A stretch of 55,801 bases of DNA from Gammaproteobacteria bacterium (GCA_021208965.1 JAJOJD010000076.1:1-55801); one strand, 5' to 3'; counted from the stretch's first letter, positions 1 through 10,325 are shown. The notes: generated from the sequence alone by a model not told the origin. Made by a program: numbers and translations.

Positions 1-2
1 AT

Positions 3-119
3 TATCTTGCTTCTCTTGCTGAGAAAATGAATAATCAACCGCGGAAATGTCTGGGCTTTAAAACTCCAAAAGAGGTGTTAACTCAGCGTTATAACATCGA
101 TTGTCGCACTTCAACCTAG
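3..119 (+). CDS. IS30-family transposase, C-terminal end (cut by window start)
   Basis: The last 38 codons of an open frame run into the window from the left and end at TAG 117-119. The peptide contains NNQPRKCLGFKTPKEVL, the classical C-terminal signature of IS30-family DDE transposases (their usual ending is N-RPRK-LG-KTP-EV). The right terminal inverted repeat should lie around 100-130, overlapping the stop. The repeat-protein frame that follows starts in mid-repeat directly after it, so the IS has probably cut off the 5' part of that gene. The family call is from this short motif only. Confidence 0.8.
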   Translation, partial: YLASLAEKMNNQPRKCLGFKTPKEVLTQRYNIDCRTST

Positions 120-1320
120 AATGCACCGCCGATGCGAATACGAAAAAAAAAGCGATAACGATCTTAGGCGATTTAGCTAGAGATAAAAAAATATTGCTTG
201 ATAGAGTGCCTGAAATTTTAAATATATTTATAATGGCAACGACTGATACGGATCTCAATATTAAGCAAAACTCTCTTAGGGGAATAATTGTATTAATAGG
301 CGCATACGAATTAACAAAAAACAACATAACTGAAATCTTAGAAAGCTTCATAATAAATTCAATCGACGAAAATGCGAGCATTAGGAATGCTGCTTTATTT
401 GGCATTAACTTATTAATGGAAAAAAGTCTTTTATCGACGGAGAACATTGAAAGAGCACTAAGTATGTTTATCATTGGTGCGCAAAGCCGTTGGCTTGATG
501 TTCAGAAAAATTCACTATACGCAATCGGAGAGATCATTAAAAAAAATAAATTACCGCCCAACAAATTAGAGGAGGTGCTAAGTTTACTTGAAGCAAAGGC
601 AAGTAACATACAGCATAATAATGCAAGTCACACGTCGTTAGTGATCATAAAGAAGCTGATAGAAAGGAATTTAATTCCAGAAAGCAAGAGAGAGAAAATA
701 TTAAACTTACTTATTACAAAAATTAATGAAGAAAAACTATTGTTTGACGGAATTTCTGAGATAGAAAAAAAAGAAATTGCAGATATCATGGACGGAACCA
801 TAGTAGAAAAGTTGAGGAATATTTGTACGCCTACTTCTTCTTCAATAACACCACAAAACACGAGTGATAAAGGAACTACCATGATTACACCAGAAAATCT
901 TACAAATTTAATTCAGCAAGACAATATTCCTATAGAGAAAATAGATGAACTCTTAACGTTACTCATCCTTAATGCTGGAAATAAAAGTCTTTCAATTAAA
1001 GTTAGTGCGCTTACTGGAATCGTTGAAGTAATAGAAAAAAGCAGAAAACAACGTGAGAAATCACAATCACAAGAACTGATCATCAGATATGAGATACCAG
1101 AAAACAAAATAAGTGAAATCATAGATTTTTTTACCACAATTTCAAATGATGCGGAGGGTAATATCAGAAATATTGTATTGTGTGGAATTAATCTGTTAAT
1201 AAAAAAAGAACTTCTTTCTACTAAAAATCTTACAAAAGTATTAGACGCATTTATAGCAGAAAACTCAAAGTGAGTGGATGGAATGTTAAAAAAAATGCCT
1301 TGTTAGGGATAGCGAATTAA
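120..1320 (+). pseudogene. HEAT/ARM-like repeat protein, 5'-truncated by IS30 and frameshifted
   Basis: An open frame (usable only from a TTG at 101 inside the IS end) encodes alpha-helical repeats of about 40 residues. Each has a pattern like N-A-L-x-G-I-x-x-L-I-x-x, then L-x-x-x-x-L-E-x-I-L-x-L-L. Around residues 205-240 there is a distinctive non-repeat tail (FDGISEIEKKEIADIMDG, VEKL) that recurs at the end of the next gene. After it, a linker and a fresh set of repeats begin near ATG 881, so two paralogous units are fused here. The frame closes at 1273, but the repeat continues in another frame (GWNVKKNALLGI) to TAA 1318-1320, so it is frameshifted. Fragments of repeat sequence are still visible up to about 1400. 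Function unknown; such repeats usually bind proteins, and in intracellular bacteria similar proteins are often suspected effectors. Confidence 0.6.
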
Positions 1321-1409
1321 TAAGGAGGGGCATATTATCTAATAGAAAAAATGGCTGAAGCCGCCGATCAGCTGTTGATAATGCAAATATTCTTAACGAT
1401 AATGAAGTT

Positions 1410-2090
1410 ATGTTACATATCTTAAAAATAATTAATACTCAGTTAGAGCAAGATAAAATCTCTTCGGTCAAAGCAAAAAAATTATTAAATCTATTTGTTT
1501 CTAGTGTCAACGCTATATGCACAATGGTCAAGATGCAATCGGTATTGGGTATTATGCAATTAATAAATAAAAAAATTCTACCAACAGAAAACATTGAAGA
1601 AATATTTAATTTATTATCAATCAACTGTGCCGGAACATATGGCGTAAAGAAAAATGCTTTGCGTGGGTTAAGCTTACTAGTAAAACTATATCAGTTGACG
1701 CCAGAAATACTACAGACAGCGATTGACACCTTTCTCGTTGGAGCTAAAGATGCTAAAACAGATATTAGACAAATTTCGTTATTAGGCCTCAGTGAGGCAG
1801 TAGAAAGAATTAAATTGCCAATAAGAAAAGCCGCCGAATTATTAGAGTTCCTTGAAGAGCGAGTAAATATAGAAAGCTGTGATAGCAGCCGAAATAAAGC
1901 ATTAGTCGTTTTAAAAAAAATGGTGGAAAGCAATAACATCCCAGAAAACATGGTTGAAAAAATATTAAAATTATTTAAGACCAAAAAGGAAGAAGGAAAA
2001 CTTCATTTTAAAGGTATTACAGAAGGTGAAAAGGAGGAAATTTCATCCATTATAGATGGCAGCACAATAGAAAAACTAAAAAACACCTAG
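1410..2090 (+). CDS. HEAT/ARM-like repeat protein (226 aa), paralogue in tandem
   Basis: Predicted all-helical repeat protein with roughly four to five units of about 40 residues (for example VKKNALRGLSLLVKLYQL and IRQISLLGLSEAVERIKL). It ends in FKGITEGEKEEISSIIDG then a short basic tail, clearly homologous to the module near residues 205-240 of the upstream unit. That shared tail marks the natural C-terminus of this paralogue family. The start ATG at 1410 has no convincing ribosome-binding site and the preceding 90 bases hold repeat fragments, so this may also be a 5'-truncated copy. No signal peptide or membrane segment is seen. Function not recognised. Confidence 0.5.
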   Translation: MLHILKIINTQLEQDKISSVKAKKLLNLFVSSVNAICTMVKMQSVLGIMQLINKKILPTENIEEIFNLLSINCAGTYGVKKNALRGLSLLVKLYQLTPEILQTAIDTFLVGAKDAKTDIRQISLLGLSEAVERIKLPIRKAAELLEFLEERVNIESCDSSRNKALVVLKKMVESNNIPENMVEKILKLFKTKKEEGKLHFKGITEGEKEEISSIIDGSTIEKLKNT

Positions 2091-2109
2091 CACATCTATT
2101 TCGTTTTTT

Positions 2110-4239
2110 ATGAAAGAAGCGGAAACACAAAATCCTCTCATCAAATTAACTGCGATGCAGCGTATCGTTGTTTTAATATATCATAATAATATTAGCAATG
2201 AGGAATCGGATGCAATTCTAATGTTTTTGATTGACAAAACCAAAGACCAAGAAAATGCCATAAAAATTGAAGCATTCGCTGGTATAAAAGCATTAATTTT
2301 AACAAACAGCATACTTGAGGGGAAACTTGAAGACATTTTAGCCTTGCTTTTAGCTGGAATAAAAAAACCGGACATTGGGGTTAAAATAATATCTTTAGAG
2401 GGATTAATATCTTTAATTGAAAAAGATAAATTGCCATTAGAAAAATCTGAAAAGATTCTAAAATTACTTTTAGTTAAAGTAAAAAATGCAAATGTTGATA
2501 TTAAAACGAGATCACTTTTAGGCATCCAGAAATTGATAGAAAAAAATAAAAGTGCCCAATAATAAACTGGAAGAAATTGTGAGCATACTTATAATGAATG
2601 CACAAGATGAAGAATCCAGTATAAGTGAAAATTCCTTATTAAGTATTAGTCAACTGATAGAACAAAATAATTTACCAGAATCCAAAGTAACTGAAATTTT
2701 AAAATTTCTTTTAACAATTACTCTTAGAGGAAGCACCTCTCGAGCGAAAGCACAAGCCATGAAATGTATAGAAGTGCTTTTTAAGCGCGACAGAGTTTTT
2801 GAAGACACCACAGGTGAAATTTTTAACTTATTTTTAGAAGGGGCCATTGATGAAATAAGTACTATCAAAAAAAACCTCCGTGATAGCAAAAAATTGAAAT
2901 CAGCATTGGGTGTGCCTCCTATAAAACAAATTGAAGAAGAGCCTGTTACTGTTAGACTAACTATGCTTCAAGGAATAACCTCTCTTGTAAGAAGAGAGAA
3001 TTTATCGAAAGATAATATCATAAATCTATTAAATATTTTTATCGAATATATAAAATACGCAACAAATGAAACAAAGTGTCTGGCAGTGTATGGAATGGGA
3101 AAAATCATTGGATATCATGTATTACCTAACGAGAAACTACAAGAGATATTTTATTTATTAATGAATATAAATAAGGAAAATTCTCCAGACATGAGAATAA
3201 ATATACTTTTTATAATGGGTAGTATAGCAGTAACATGCAATAATATTGATATTAAAAAATCTACAGAATTTTCACGTCAATGCATTGAATCAGCAACACA
3301 TTGCGATGCCAGCGTTAGAACTAATGCACTGTTTGCTTTAACTTATCTGGTAGATAAAGAATTGATTCAAAAAGATAAAACAAAAGTGATCTCTGAGATT
3401 TTTTTAACAGGAGTTCAAGAGAGTGATATTAATAATAAAAAAAACAGTCTACATGGAATTATTGCTTTAATTAGAAAAAACCAATTATCTTTAAAAGTAA
3501 CTGAAAAGGTTGTTAATTTATTAATGGAATCCGCTCAGGGAGAAGACCGGATGATAGGTAACGCCGCCTTAACTGCTATTATTGAATTAATAAACCAAAG
3601 AAATCTGAAAACATCCGTACTAAATAATGTTTTTAATTTATTAATGAGTTTATCAAAAAGTGAAGATGCTCATATAAGACAAAAAGTTTATTTTGGTATT
3701 GTTGAATTATTAGAAAAAAATACGCTGGTCTTAGAAGATAAGAATGATATTTTCAATCTTCTTTTAACAGGACTTTCTGATATTAATCCCAATATTGTTG
3801 AAACTGCATTGTTTGGAGTTTATATACTCATTTCTAGAAATGATTTATCACTAACTATGTCAAATGATACACTTAATCTATTAGTTAAAATTTCCGACAA
3901 TTCAGAGATAGGTATTAAATCATTATGGATAATATGTCATTTAGTGTCAAAAGGAGTAATTCCATTAAATAGGTTAGAAGATACTAAAAAAGTTTCTAGA
4001 AAAAAAAAGCTAAATCATTATTTGACAGCCAGGAACACTATAGTGAACAACAAATCTTAGAAAAAACCAGCACACAAGCAATAATTTTTGGCACCTTGAA
4101 AATACTTGAAAAGACATTAGAGGCTATTATTAATTCTAGAACATCCAACCCAATAAACTTGGCATCCCATAGTATCTTTAATACATCGCATTCATTAAAT
4201 AGAGCACATCAAACTGCGTCGCCTTGTTCATTTATTTAA
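2110..4239 (+). pseudogene. Large HEAT/ARM-like repeat protein, broken at two A-rich runs
   Basis: Three overlapping frames form one repeat protein of about 700 residues. The first frame (from ATG 2110) stops at 2562, but the repeat continues without loss from 2552 in the +1 frame; the A-rich stretch 2540-2551 carries the extra base. The second frame ends at 4060, yet from the nine-A run at 4000-4008 another frame reads on in sensible sequence (SLFDSQEHYSEQQILEKT...) to TAA 4237-4239. The body contains roughly a dozen 40-residue units (patterns such as NSLHGIIALIRKNQL and NALFALTYLVDKELI). Unlike its two neighbours it lacks the DGxxxEKL tail module. Lysine- and asparagine-rich composition matches the AT-rich DNA. 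Function unknown. Confidence 0.6.
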
Positions 4240-4663
4240 CATGCCATAAGAAAGAGACTGATGGAGAAAAATATTTATTATTAAACAAAATTACCCACGC
4301 AATTTCCTTGACTCTAACCTTAAGATCATGGTTTAACATTATATTTTTTATTATCTTAACTTTTATGGATAAATTGAATGATAGAAAGACACGCTAAATG
4401 ATGAACAAAAAAACATGTTAAAAAATTTATGCTATGGTTGAGATTAAAGCAATGCAACAAAGTTGTTACTTTTATTATTTGCCAGTTTAGTATCTAATAG
4501 CATGTATTTTAAAATGAATGAGAATTTTGTAAAAAGATAAAATATTCATGGGATAATAACTTTATCTATATAACATGGCATAGGTAGTTGGCGAAAATTG
4601 TAAAAGATATGCAATCAATTTATAATATCCACAAAATTATGGGTGACTTTTAGGGGTGAAAAC
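4240..4663. other. Gene-free AT-rich stretch
   Basis: Very AT-rich sequence with stops in all frames. I see no gene, RNA or clear repeat here; it looks like decayed sequence between the repeat array and the DUF2231 remnant. Confidence 0.4.
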
Positions 4664-4810
4664 GTGATCCAAATTATTCCCAACACTCATCCTGTTTTTG
4701 TACATTTTACTGTGGTATTATTTAGTACATGCGTTGTTTTTTATGGCCTATACCGCAATTGTTTATTTATATCTCGCCAGGAGGTTAGCCAGATAACTTA
4801 CAAAATATAA
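4664..4810 (+). pseudogene. DUF2231 membrane protein, N-terminal remnant (48 codons)
   Basis: GTG 4664 follows an AGGGGTG ribosome-binding site. The peptide starts with the block IIPNTHPVFVHFTVVLF, which is the characteristic N-terminus of DUF2231 (predicted membrane proteins in which the NxHPxxVHF motif precedes the first transmembrane helix). After about 30 residues the similarity is lost and the frame ends at TAA 4808-4810. Full family members are about 150 residues with four membrane helices, so this is a truncated leftover. Confidence 0.5.
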
Positions 4811-4915
4811 AAAAGTATGGATTAAGCTTCTCCTTTCCTAAACACGGCAAGAGAAAAATTGATTTAGGTATTTAATGAAAATCAAACTAAAATTTTTTAA
4901 CCTTTGGAGAAAAAT

Positions 4916-5314
4916 ATGTTATCAAGAAAAAATGAAGATCATGAAAATCATACTAACCAAAATACCAATTGGCGTAATTGGTGGCTCGTAAAACATATAT
5001 TGAGTGAACTACCGATCATAGATGGAGTATGTAAATATGAAAAAGAGAAAGACATCTTTTACTACAGTAGTCGCTCGACCGCAGCATTGATTATAGGGAC
5101 AACGGTCATGATGGCTAATTTTTTTGACATACAAGACAGCAATCCTATGATGTTAAAAGCGGTAAAAATGGCTGCCGGAATGGGTGTGGGAATGGCGAGT
5201 GGCGTTATTTTTCATAATGGTGCTAGCTTTTTTATTAACAGTGTACAAAATTATTGTCAGACTAACAAAGATGAACGATTACTTCATGAATTGCAGTCAA
5301 ACTCTTCTTTATGA
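4916..5314 (+). CDS. Small membrane protein of unknown function (132 aa)
   Basis: A TTG four codons earlier is possible, but ATG 4916 is preceded by TTGGAGA at a good distance, so I prefer it. The N-terminal 60 residues are hydrophilic (Asn/His-rich, then WRNWWLVKHILSELP). Two hydrophobic segments follow around residues 60-80 (STAALIIGTTVMMANFF) and 90-115 (AAGMGVGMASGVIFHNGASF), with a charged C-terminus. The glycine/methionine-rich second helix suggests a helical-hairpin membrane protein. It stands alone, convergent with the integrase. Family not recognised. Confidence 0.55.
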   Translation: MLSRKNEDHENHTNQNTNWRNWWLVKHILSELPIIDGVCKYEKEKDIFYYSSRSTAALIIGTTVMMANFFDIQDSNPMMLKAVKMAAGMGVGMASGVIFHNGASFFINSVQNYCQTNKDERLLHELQSNSSL

Positions 5315-5488
5315 GTTCTAAATCTCTAAATATGTATTGCGGCTGGCTATAAAACAGACGAATAGTTAACAAAGTAAAAAGATGGATATATTTCCTTTAC
5401 TGCATCTTGCTTAAGTAGGTAGAATATGACAATTTTTTACGGGTGTATTATTGAGTAATTCGGCAAACCCTCTTTGTCGATTCTGCAT

Positions 5489-6778
5489 TTAATCAATTAT
5501 CTTCTTCTTTGCAGAACGATGCCGCTCACGCAGCTCGACGTCAATATACCGATCAGTAATCGCGCTGGAACTATGGCCAGCATCATCGCGAACATGTTCT
5601 CGTGGACGACGTTTAACATCTTCTGAAATTCCTGTATGACGTAACCAATGTACGGTTGCGGCACGCAGTGATATGGCTTCATCTTTGTCCCCCTGAGATT
5701 CCAACATATCAGCTGCTTGGTCAAAATACTCCTGTACTAAACGACGAATAGGACGCGTGCTTGTTAGAGGGGAATTAACATTAGTTTTATGCCCAATGAG
5801 AGGTGTTTTTTCTCCAATAAGCGGGTAGGGTGATAAATTCAAATATGTTACACGATAGTGCTTTAATGCAGCTAACATGGTATCACTGACGGCAATTTGG
5901 CGCGCCTTATTGCCTTTACCAACCGTTTTAAACCACCAATTACCATCACTATCTTTGAAAAAATCACTCATTGTTGGTGACCAATGTGTATTCGTGACTA
6001 GTTCTGAAATACGCAAATACATGCTATATAAACAAGACAAAATAAACACAGTACGTTCTTCTTGGGGATTTTCTTTCGCTTTATTTTTTACAAGTTTAAT
6101 CACCGTTTGCCATTGCTGATCTGATAGGCGGCGGATGGTTGGAGCCGTTGCCTCTTTGCGAATAAATTTACTTTTTTGACGAAGCAATAAGACAGGATTA
6201 ATGGATGTAATCTCATCTTGTAATAAAAAATTATAAAAGCTGCTGATAATTCCAAACATAGCTTTTAATGCTTGTTGTGAACATTGATAATCATTTTTCT
6301 CAGGGCTATTGCCTGCATAACGCTCTGTTTTACTAATCGTGGCAGCAAAAGGTCGCCATTCAGGATTTGGAATTTTTTCACCACTAATTGATTTAAAACG
6401 TGCAACATTTTTTGTGCCAATCCAGCGTTTATAAGGTTTTATACAAAATTCTGCAAAAGCTTCTATATCATCACGCTTATGTTTTAATAACGATTGCTCG
6501 CGTACAAACCAACTCCATTGTAACAAGCGCTCTAATTCTCGCCGATAGGCTACAAAAGTATCTTGGCTGCCACGATAACTATATAAAAAATTGAGAACAC
6601 ATTGATAATCACGCGAAGCATATTGAGGTAAATCAACAGAGCTATTTTCAAAACAATGGTTAAGCCATTCACGGATAACTTTTTTTGAATCATCCTGAGC
6701 TGTGCAAGATTTATATTGATCAATAACATCTTGCATAGTATCGAAAACAGGAACAGGGGTATACGATTTGTTTGACAT
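5489..6778 (-). CDS. Tyrosine recombinase / phage-type integrase (429 aa)
   Basis: Site-specific DNA strand exchange by a covalent 3'-phosphotyrosine intermediate. All catalytic elements are present: Arg256 in LYSMYLRISELV, His377-x-x-Arg380 in VHWLRHTG, His402 in DDAGHSSS and the nucleophile Tyr411 in ITDRYIDVE. The N-terminal half (about residues 60-200) is the helical SAM-like arm/core-binding region. Length 429 is normal for plasmid or phage integrases. No Xis-like gene or att repeats are obvious nearby. The YhcG nuclease gene lies 10 bases upstream in the same direction, so the two are probably co-transcribed. The recombinase may serve dimer resolution or cassette integration. Confidence 0.9.
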   Translation of the reverse strand: MSNKSYTPVPVFDTMQDVIDQYKSCTAQDDSKKVIREWLNHCFENSSVDLPQYASRDYQCVLNFLYSYRGSQDTFVAYRRELERLLQWSWFVREQSLLKHKRDDIEAFAEFCIKPYKRWIGTKNVARFKSISGEKIPNPEWRPFAATISKTERYAGNSPEKNDYQCSQQALKAMFGIISSFYNFLLQDEITSINPVLLLRQKSKFIRKEATAPTIRRLSDQQWQTVIKLVKNKAKENPQEERTVFILSCLYSMYLRISELVTNTHWSPTMSDFFKDSDGNWWFKTVGKGNKARQIAVSDTMLAALKHYRVTYLNLSPYPLIGEKTPLIGHKTNVNSPLTSTRPIRRLVQEYFDQAADMLESQGDKDEAISLRAATVHWLRHTGISEDVKRRPREHVRDDAGHSSSAITDRYIDVELRERHRSAKKKIID

Positions 6779-6788
6779 AATATTACTG

Positions 6789-7931
6789 CTATTTTTTGGT
6801 ACGTTTCTTTTTCACTGGAGATTTTTTCGTCGCCTTAACCGATTTAGACTTTTTCTCTAAGCATTGAGTTGCTGCTTGATATTCTTTGGCTACTTCTTTT
6901 TGCAATTCCTCGATCGATGGAAGATGAAATTGGTATTTTCTTGAAAAAATTTGTTGATTATTTTCTGGCAAAGTATACTTAACAACCGTTTCATTATGTT
7001 CTGCGCACAACAATAATCCTATAGTAGGGTTATCATCAGCTTGTTTAACATCACGGTCGTAATAATTAACATACATAAGCATTTGACCAATGTCTTGATG
7101 TTTTAGCCGAGAAACTTTTATGTCCAGAATTACGTAACATTTGAGTAAGGTATGATAAAAAATTAAATCTGGTTGAAAAAGATCACCTTCAATGTAAATC
7201 TTTTTTTGTCGAGCAACAAAAGCAAAACCTCGCCCAAGCTCAAGTAAAAAATCTTGTAAATTATTAATAATCGCGGTTTCTAATTCGCTTTCTGAATAAG
7301 TATGATGCTGTTTATATCCAAGAAAGCTTAGCACATAAGGACTCTTTAAGGCGTCTTCTGGTTTTTCTATAATCTGACCTTTATTTGCTAACGAAAGAAC
7401 TCCTTTTTTATTTCGACTCGCTGCTAATCTCTCATATAAAAACGAAGTCATTTGGTGCTCAAGTTGCGGTGTTGACCAATGATTTTTACCAGCTTCAATC
7501 TCATAAAATTGACGAACATCAACTCGAGATTCTTTACTCAGCAATTGATAATGCGTCCAGCTCAAATTAGCGTCAAACTCTGCTATCCCAAATTCGCCAG
7601 GAGCCTCCTGGCGAATTCTATCTTGATACGCAAGGTAGAATTGACGCATGTTTTTCAAGTTACTAACGCTAAATCCCGCGCCGAAGTCTTGTTTAAGCTT
7701 TTCAGAAATATTTTGAATAAGTGCTTTACCATATTCAGCTCGATTCTTTCCTGCTTGCTCTTGTACAACAATGATTCTTCCGATATGCCAATAAACAATG
7801 ACTTGCTCCGTATTGACAGCCTTGACAACGTTTTTGCGAGCTTGTGTAATATGCTTAACAATATCTGCATAAACATTATTCAAGGTTCGTTGAGGGATAA
7901 GAGAAGAAGGGGTTTTATCTAGTTTTTTCAT
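6789..7931 (-). CDS. YhcG/DUF1016 family PD-(D/E)XK nuclease (380 aa)
   Basis: The N-terminal half (residues 15-170) is the DUF1016_N region, including VYWHIGRIIV, YGKALIQNISEKL and LSWTHYQLL. The C-terminal half holds the PD-(D/E)XK-like nuclease core: Asp255 in FQPDLIFYH, Asp270-Ile-Lys272 in YVILDIKVS, then HQDIGQMLMYVNYYDR, the hallmark block of this family. A lysine-rich tail (VKKKRTKK) ends the protein. Members are often found in type I restriction loci and mobile islands and are proposed to act on DNA, but the precise role is not settled. It lies upstream of the integrase in the same transcription unit, while the type I locus of this plasmid is 9 kb away. Likely promoter region 7932-7995. 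Confidence 0.88.
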   Translation of the reverse strand: MKKLDKTPSSLIPQRTLNNVYADIVKHITQARKNVVKAVNTEQVIVYWHIGRIIVVQEQAGKNRAEYGKALIQNISEKLKQDFGAGFSVSNLKNMRQFYLAYQDRIRQEAPGEFGIAEFDANLSWTHYQLLSKESRVDVRQFYEIEAGKNHWSTPQLEHQMTSFLYERLAASRNKKGVLSLANKGQIIEKPEDALKSPYVLSFLGYKQHHTYSESELETAIINNLQDFLLELGRGFAFVARQKKIYIEGDLFQPDLIFYHTLLKCYVILDIKVSRLKHQDIGQMLMYVNYYDRDVKQADDNPTIGLLLCAEHNETVVKYTLPENNQQIFSRKYQFHLPSIEELQKEVAKEYQAATQCLEKKSKSVKATKKSPVKKKRTKK

Positions 7932-7995
7932 ATAACCTTAGCTTTTGTCATTAGGCTTTTTTGAATACTACCTCATAACCTGGTGAGTGTCAATA

Positions 7996-8019
7996 GTCCG
8001 GTAATTTTGCTTACCGGAC
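7996..8019 (-). terminator. Hairpin after the DUF4209-like gene
   Basis: Perfect 9-bp stem GTCCGGTAA / TTACCGGAC with a six-base loop, 17 bases past the stop of the leftward gene at 8036. No U-tract follows on the minus strand, so it may be a weak terminator, an mRNA-stabilising stem or an operator for the gene starting at 7931. Confidence 0.5.
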
Positions 8020-8035
8020 CATAAAAGAATGTTGG

Positions 8036-9796
8036 TTAATTAAAATCAGGTCTTGAACAATCAATCACGATTTTTAAAATTAGCCACCAAGCATATGCTG
8101 CATATTGCGATGAAAGCTCCGCCTCCTCCGCTAATCCATGAGAAATTTCATTTCTTATATTAAAGCCTGTTTTTTCCGTCAATAAACATTTTAAATGAAA
8201 AACGATATCTTCGCCAAATAATTGTATCATAGTTGGCATATCTAATAATTGCATTAAGCTTTTTTCAGAATGAAGACCTGTTTTATTATCAACATTCCAA
8301 ACTGATTCACCGTGAAACTCTAAAAGCAACCTTAAACCATTCTCAAGTTGCGGTATAAGCAAGTGCAATGCCGTATCAAAATCTCCTTGCAGCCCAAACA
8401 AAATAGCTTTAATCCACTGTTTTCTTCTTGTTTGCGGAACTATGCATGATTGGTCAACAAATTGCTGCAAAGAGTCGATATTGATATGGTGCTCCATCAT
8501 TAAAATATCAAGAGCGGGTTTTATGAAGCCAAAATAATTAACATGGTAATGAAACTTAGAATGTTGATAACATGCTTCATTAGTTTTATCTGGGAGCAGT
8601 GAAGGAACAATTGCGACTAATTTACCAGCCTTATTAATCATCCTTTTTTCCATCAGATGCGAAATAGGGTTTTGATTCGCAATTTCTACAGCAAGCTTTT
8701 CCAATTCCTTTACCGGTACAATAGGCGAAATTTCTACAAAAGCAAGCATTGCACTATTAATATCTTTCTTCGTCATAATACTTGTTGCATGTTGATGGCA
8801 ATTATTTAAATCAATTTGTGTAGAGACATGTCGCATTTCTTCTAACGTTTTCAAATTATAAGCCACTTGTTCTTCTTTAAGCTGCTGAACTTCTTTTGAG
8901 GAATCCGCGCAAGTTTGTAATGCGAGAATTGCTTGATTAATAAAAGCAGCTTTAACTAAAGAGCTTGGAGAGACTTCTGCTTTTTTACGATGAACTTCAG
9001 CAAGCTTTCTTCTGGCATCTTGAGCAAGATTAGAAAATATTTTATTACTGAACTCATATAGGTTAGTTACACAGTCTAAAATAAGTAACTTACTACTTGC
9101 TTTCACAGCTTGATCAGCAATAATGGTTGCACGTTCAGCCGCTGAAACTTTATCTAAAAAACCAAACTCCAATGAAATTTCTAAAGCTCTCTTAACCCCT
9201 GTAAAAATAAATAATGCATGATCAGGATTAATATATTCAAATAATTTATTTTTAATTATTTCTTCTGAATCAGAACTTTTAATAAGTCGAGAAATTCGTA
9301 GTGCTCTTTCAAGGCGATTTATACGTTCATACCAGTGTTGCATGCAATATGGACTATCAGCCGAAACAATATAATTTGTGATAGCAAATTTTGCTGCATC
9401 TTTGTTTCTATTAATCGTCCACGCTAAATCTGCTATTCTGGCAGCTAATTCGGCATTTTGCTCAAATAAATTAAAATCGTTTAATAGTTGTAGCTCATTT
9501 TTTGTAAAATGCTCTGCTGTAATAATTTCATTTTTATCACACGAGAGAATCTTTTGAAGGGGTGCTTTTGCACTTTGAGATATTAAATTTAGTGAACATA
9601 TTTTACGTAGAAAATTTAATACATAAAATTTTTCATTTTTATTTTCTTTACATAAAATGACGCACTCCTGATATAACGCAATATGATAATCGTGACAATT
9701 ACTATTGCAATCAGTTAAAAGCTTTTCATAATCACTATTTTTAATACTCGTGCTGCTTAGTTCTATTTCTTCAATCAACGTGTCAAATTCAGACAT
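8036..9796 (-). CDS. DUF4209-like protein (586 aa)
   Basis: Large helical protein without signal peptide or membrane segment. The C-terminal part carries FNIRNEISHGL (about residues 550-560), the R-N-x-I-x-H-G-L block typical of DUF4209 and related HEPN-like helical domains, where R-x4-6-H residues can form an RNase active site. The middle (residues 60-300) is helical and TPR-like. Family members occur in defence islands next to restriction and nuclease genes, which fits this neighbourhood (YhcG to the left, type I locus to the right). It is transcribed alone from about 9800. A defence role is inference; the domain call rests on the C-terminal motif only. Confidence 0.6.
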   Translation of the reverse strand: MSEFDTLIEEIELSSTSIKNSDYEKLLTDCNSNCHDYHIALYQECVILCKENKNEKFYVLNFLRKICSLNLISQSAKAPLQKILSCDKNEIITAEHFTKNELQLLNDFNLFEQNAELAARIADLAWTINRNKDAAKFAITNYIVSADSPYCMQHWYERINRLERALRISRLIKSSDSEEIIKNKLFEYINPDHALFIFTGVKRALEISLEFGFLDKVSAAERATIIADQAVKASSKLLILDCVTNLYEFSNKIFSNLAQDARRKLAEVHRKKAEVSPSSLVKAAFINQAILALQTCADSSKEVQQLKEEQVAYNLKTLEEMRHVSTQIDLNNCHQHATSIMTKKDINSAMLAFVEISPIVPVKELEKLAVEIANQNPISHLMEKRMINKAGKLVAIVPSLLPDKTNEACYQHSKFHYHVNYFGFIKPALDILMMEHHINIDSLQQFVDQSCIVPQTRRKQWIKAILFGLQGDFDTALHLLIPQLENGLRLLLEFHGESVWNVDNKTGLHSEKSLMQLLDMPTMIQLFGEDIVFHLKCLLTEKTGFNIRNEISHGLAEEAELSSQYAAYAWWLILKIVIDCSRPDFN

Positions 9797-9956
9797 TTTT
9801 TGCTCCTAAAAATGCCATGCGTGCCCGTCATTATATGATATAATGAAAAAAGACAGGCGGGCTCGCGTGGCTAAATACCATGATTGGCTTTCCTGTTTAA
9901 CCTTCTGCGCCTCACCCTTCCCCTTGAAAAGTTAGTGTGGGGCACAGAAATTCGTT

Positions 9957-10325
9957 TCATTCCCCGTTTATAATAATTTTATTATCAATAATTTCAAAAG
10001 GAACTTGTTTTATTCTTTTATCCTCTTCGTTAAGTTTGCACTCATCAAATTTGAACTGTAATTTACTGATTTTCGTCATTTTATTCTTATTAGAAATAAC
10101 CTTAAAACTTGATTTATCGCCATCTAAAGAATGCTCTATCATCCATCTTTTTGGCATTTCATCGTCAAAATAAACCAGAACTCTACAATCTTTTTCCCAC
10201 CCAAGCCTATTCAAAAGATCGAATGAAATATATACGTTAGCATATACGGTCTTCGATCCTGTGAAAGATACCTTAATATCTCCACTCGCTGATCTAGCCC
10301 TCGGAATTATTTGCTTAAATGCCAT
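9957..10325 (-). CDS. Hypothetical protein (122 aa)
   Basis: Opens with MAFKQIIPRARSASGDI and continues as a mainly beta-strand soluble domain (VSFTGSKTVYANVYISF, CRVLVYFDDEMPKRWMIEH) with a lysine-rich second half. No membrane segment or recognisable catalytic motif. It resembles small orphan phage or plasmid proteins but I cannot name a family. Standalone leftward gene; the promoter should be in 10326-10480, which is AT-rich. Confidence 0.5.
   Translation of the reverse strand: MAFKQIIPRARSASGDIKVSFTGSKTVYANVYISFDLLNRLGWEKDCRVLVYFDDEMPKRWMIEHSLDGDKSSFKVISNKNKMTKISKLQFKFDECKLNEEDKRIKQVPFEIIDNKIIINGE

Noticed and set aside
7479-7922. Rightward 147-codon frame inside the YhcG gene
   Set aside because: Fully antisense to a gene with conserved family motifs; no ribosome-binding site.
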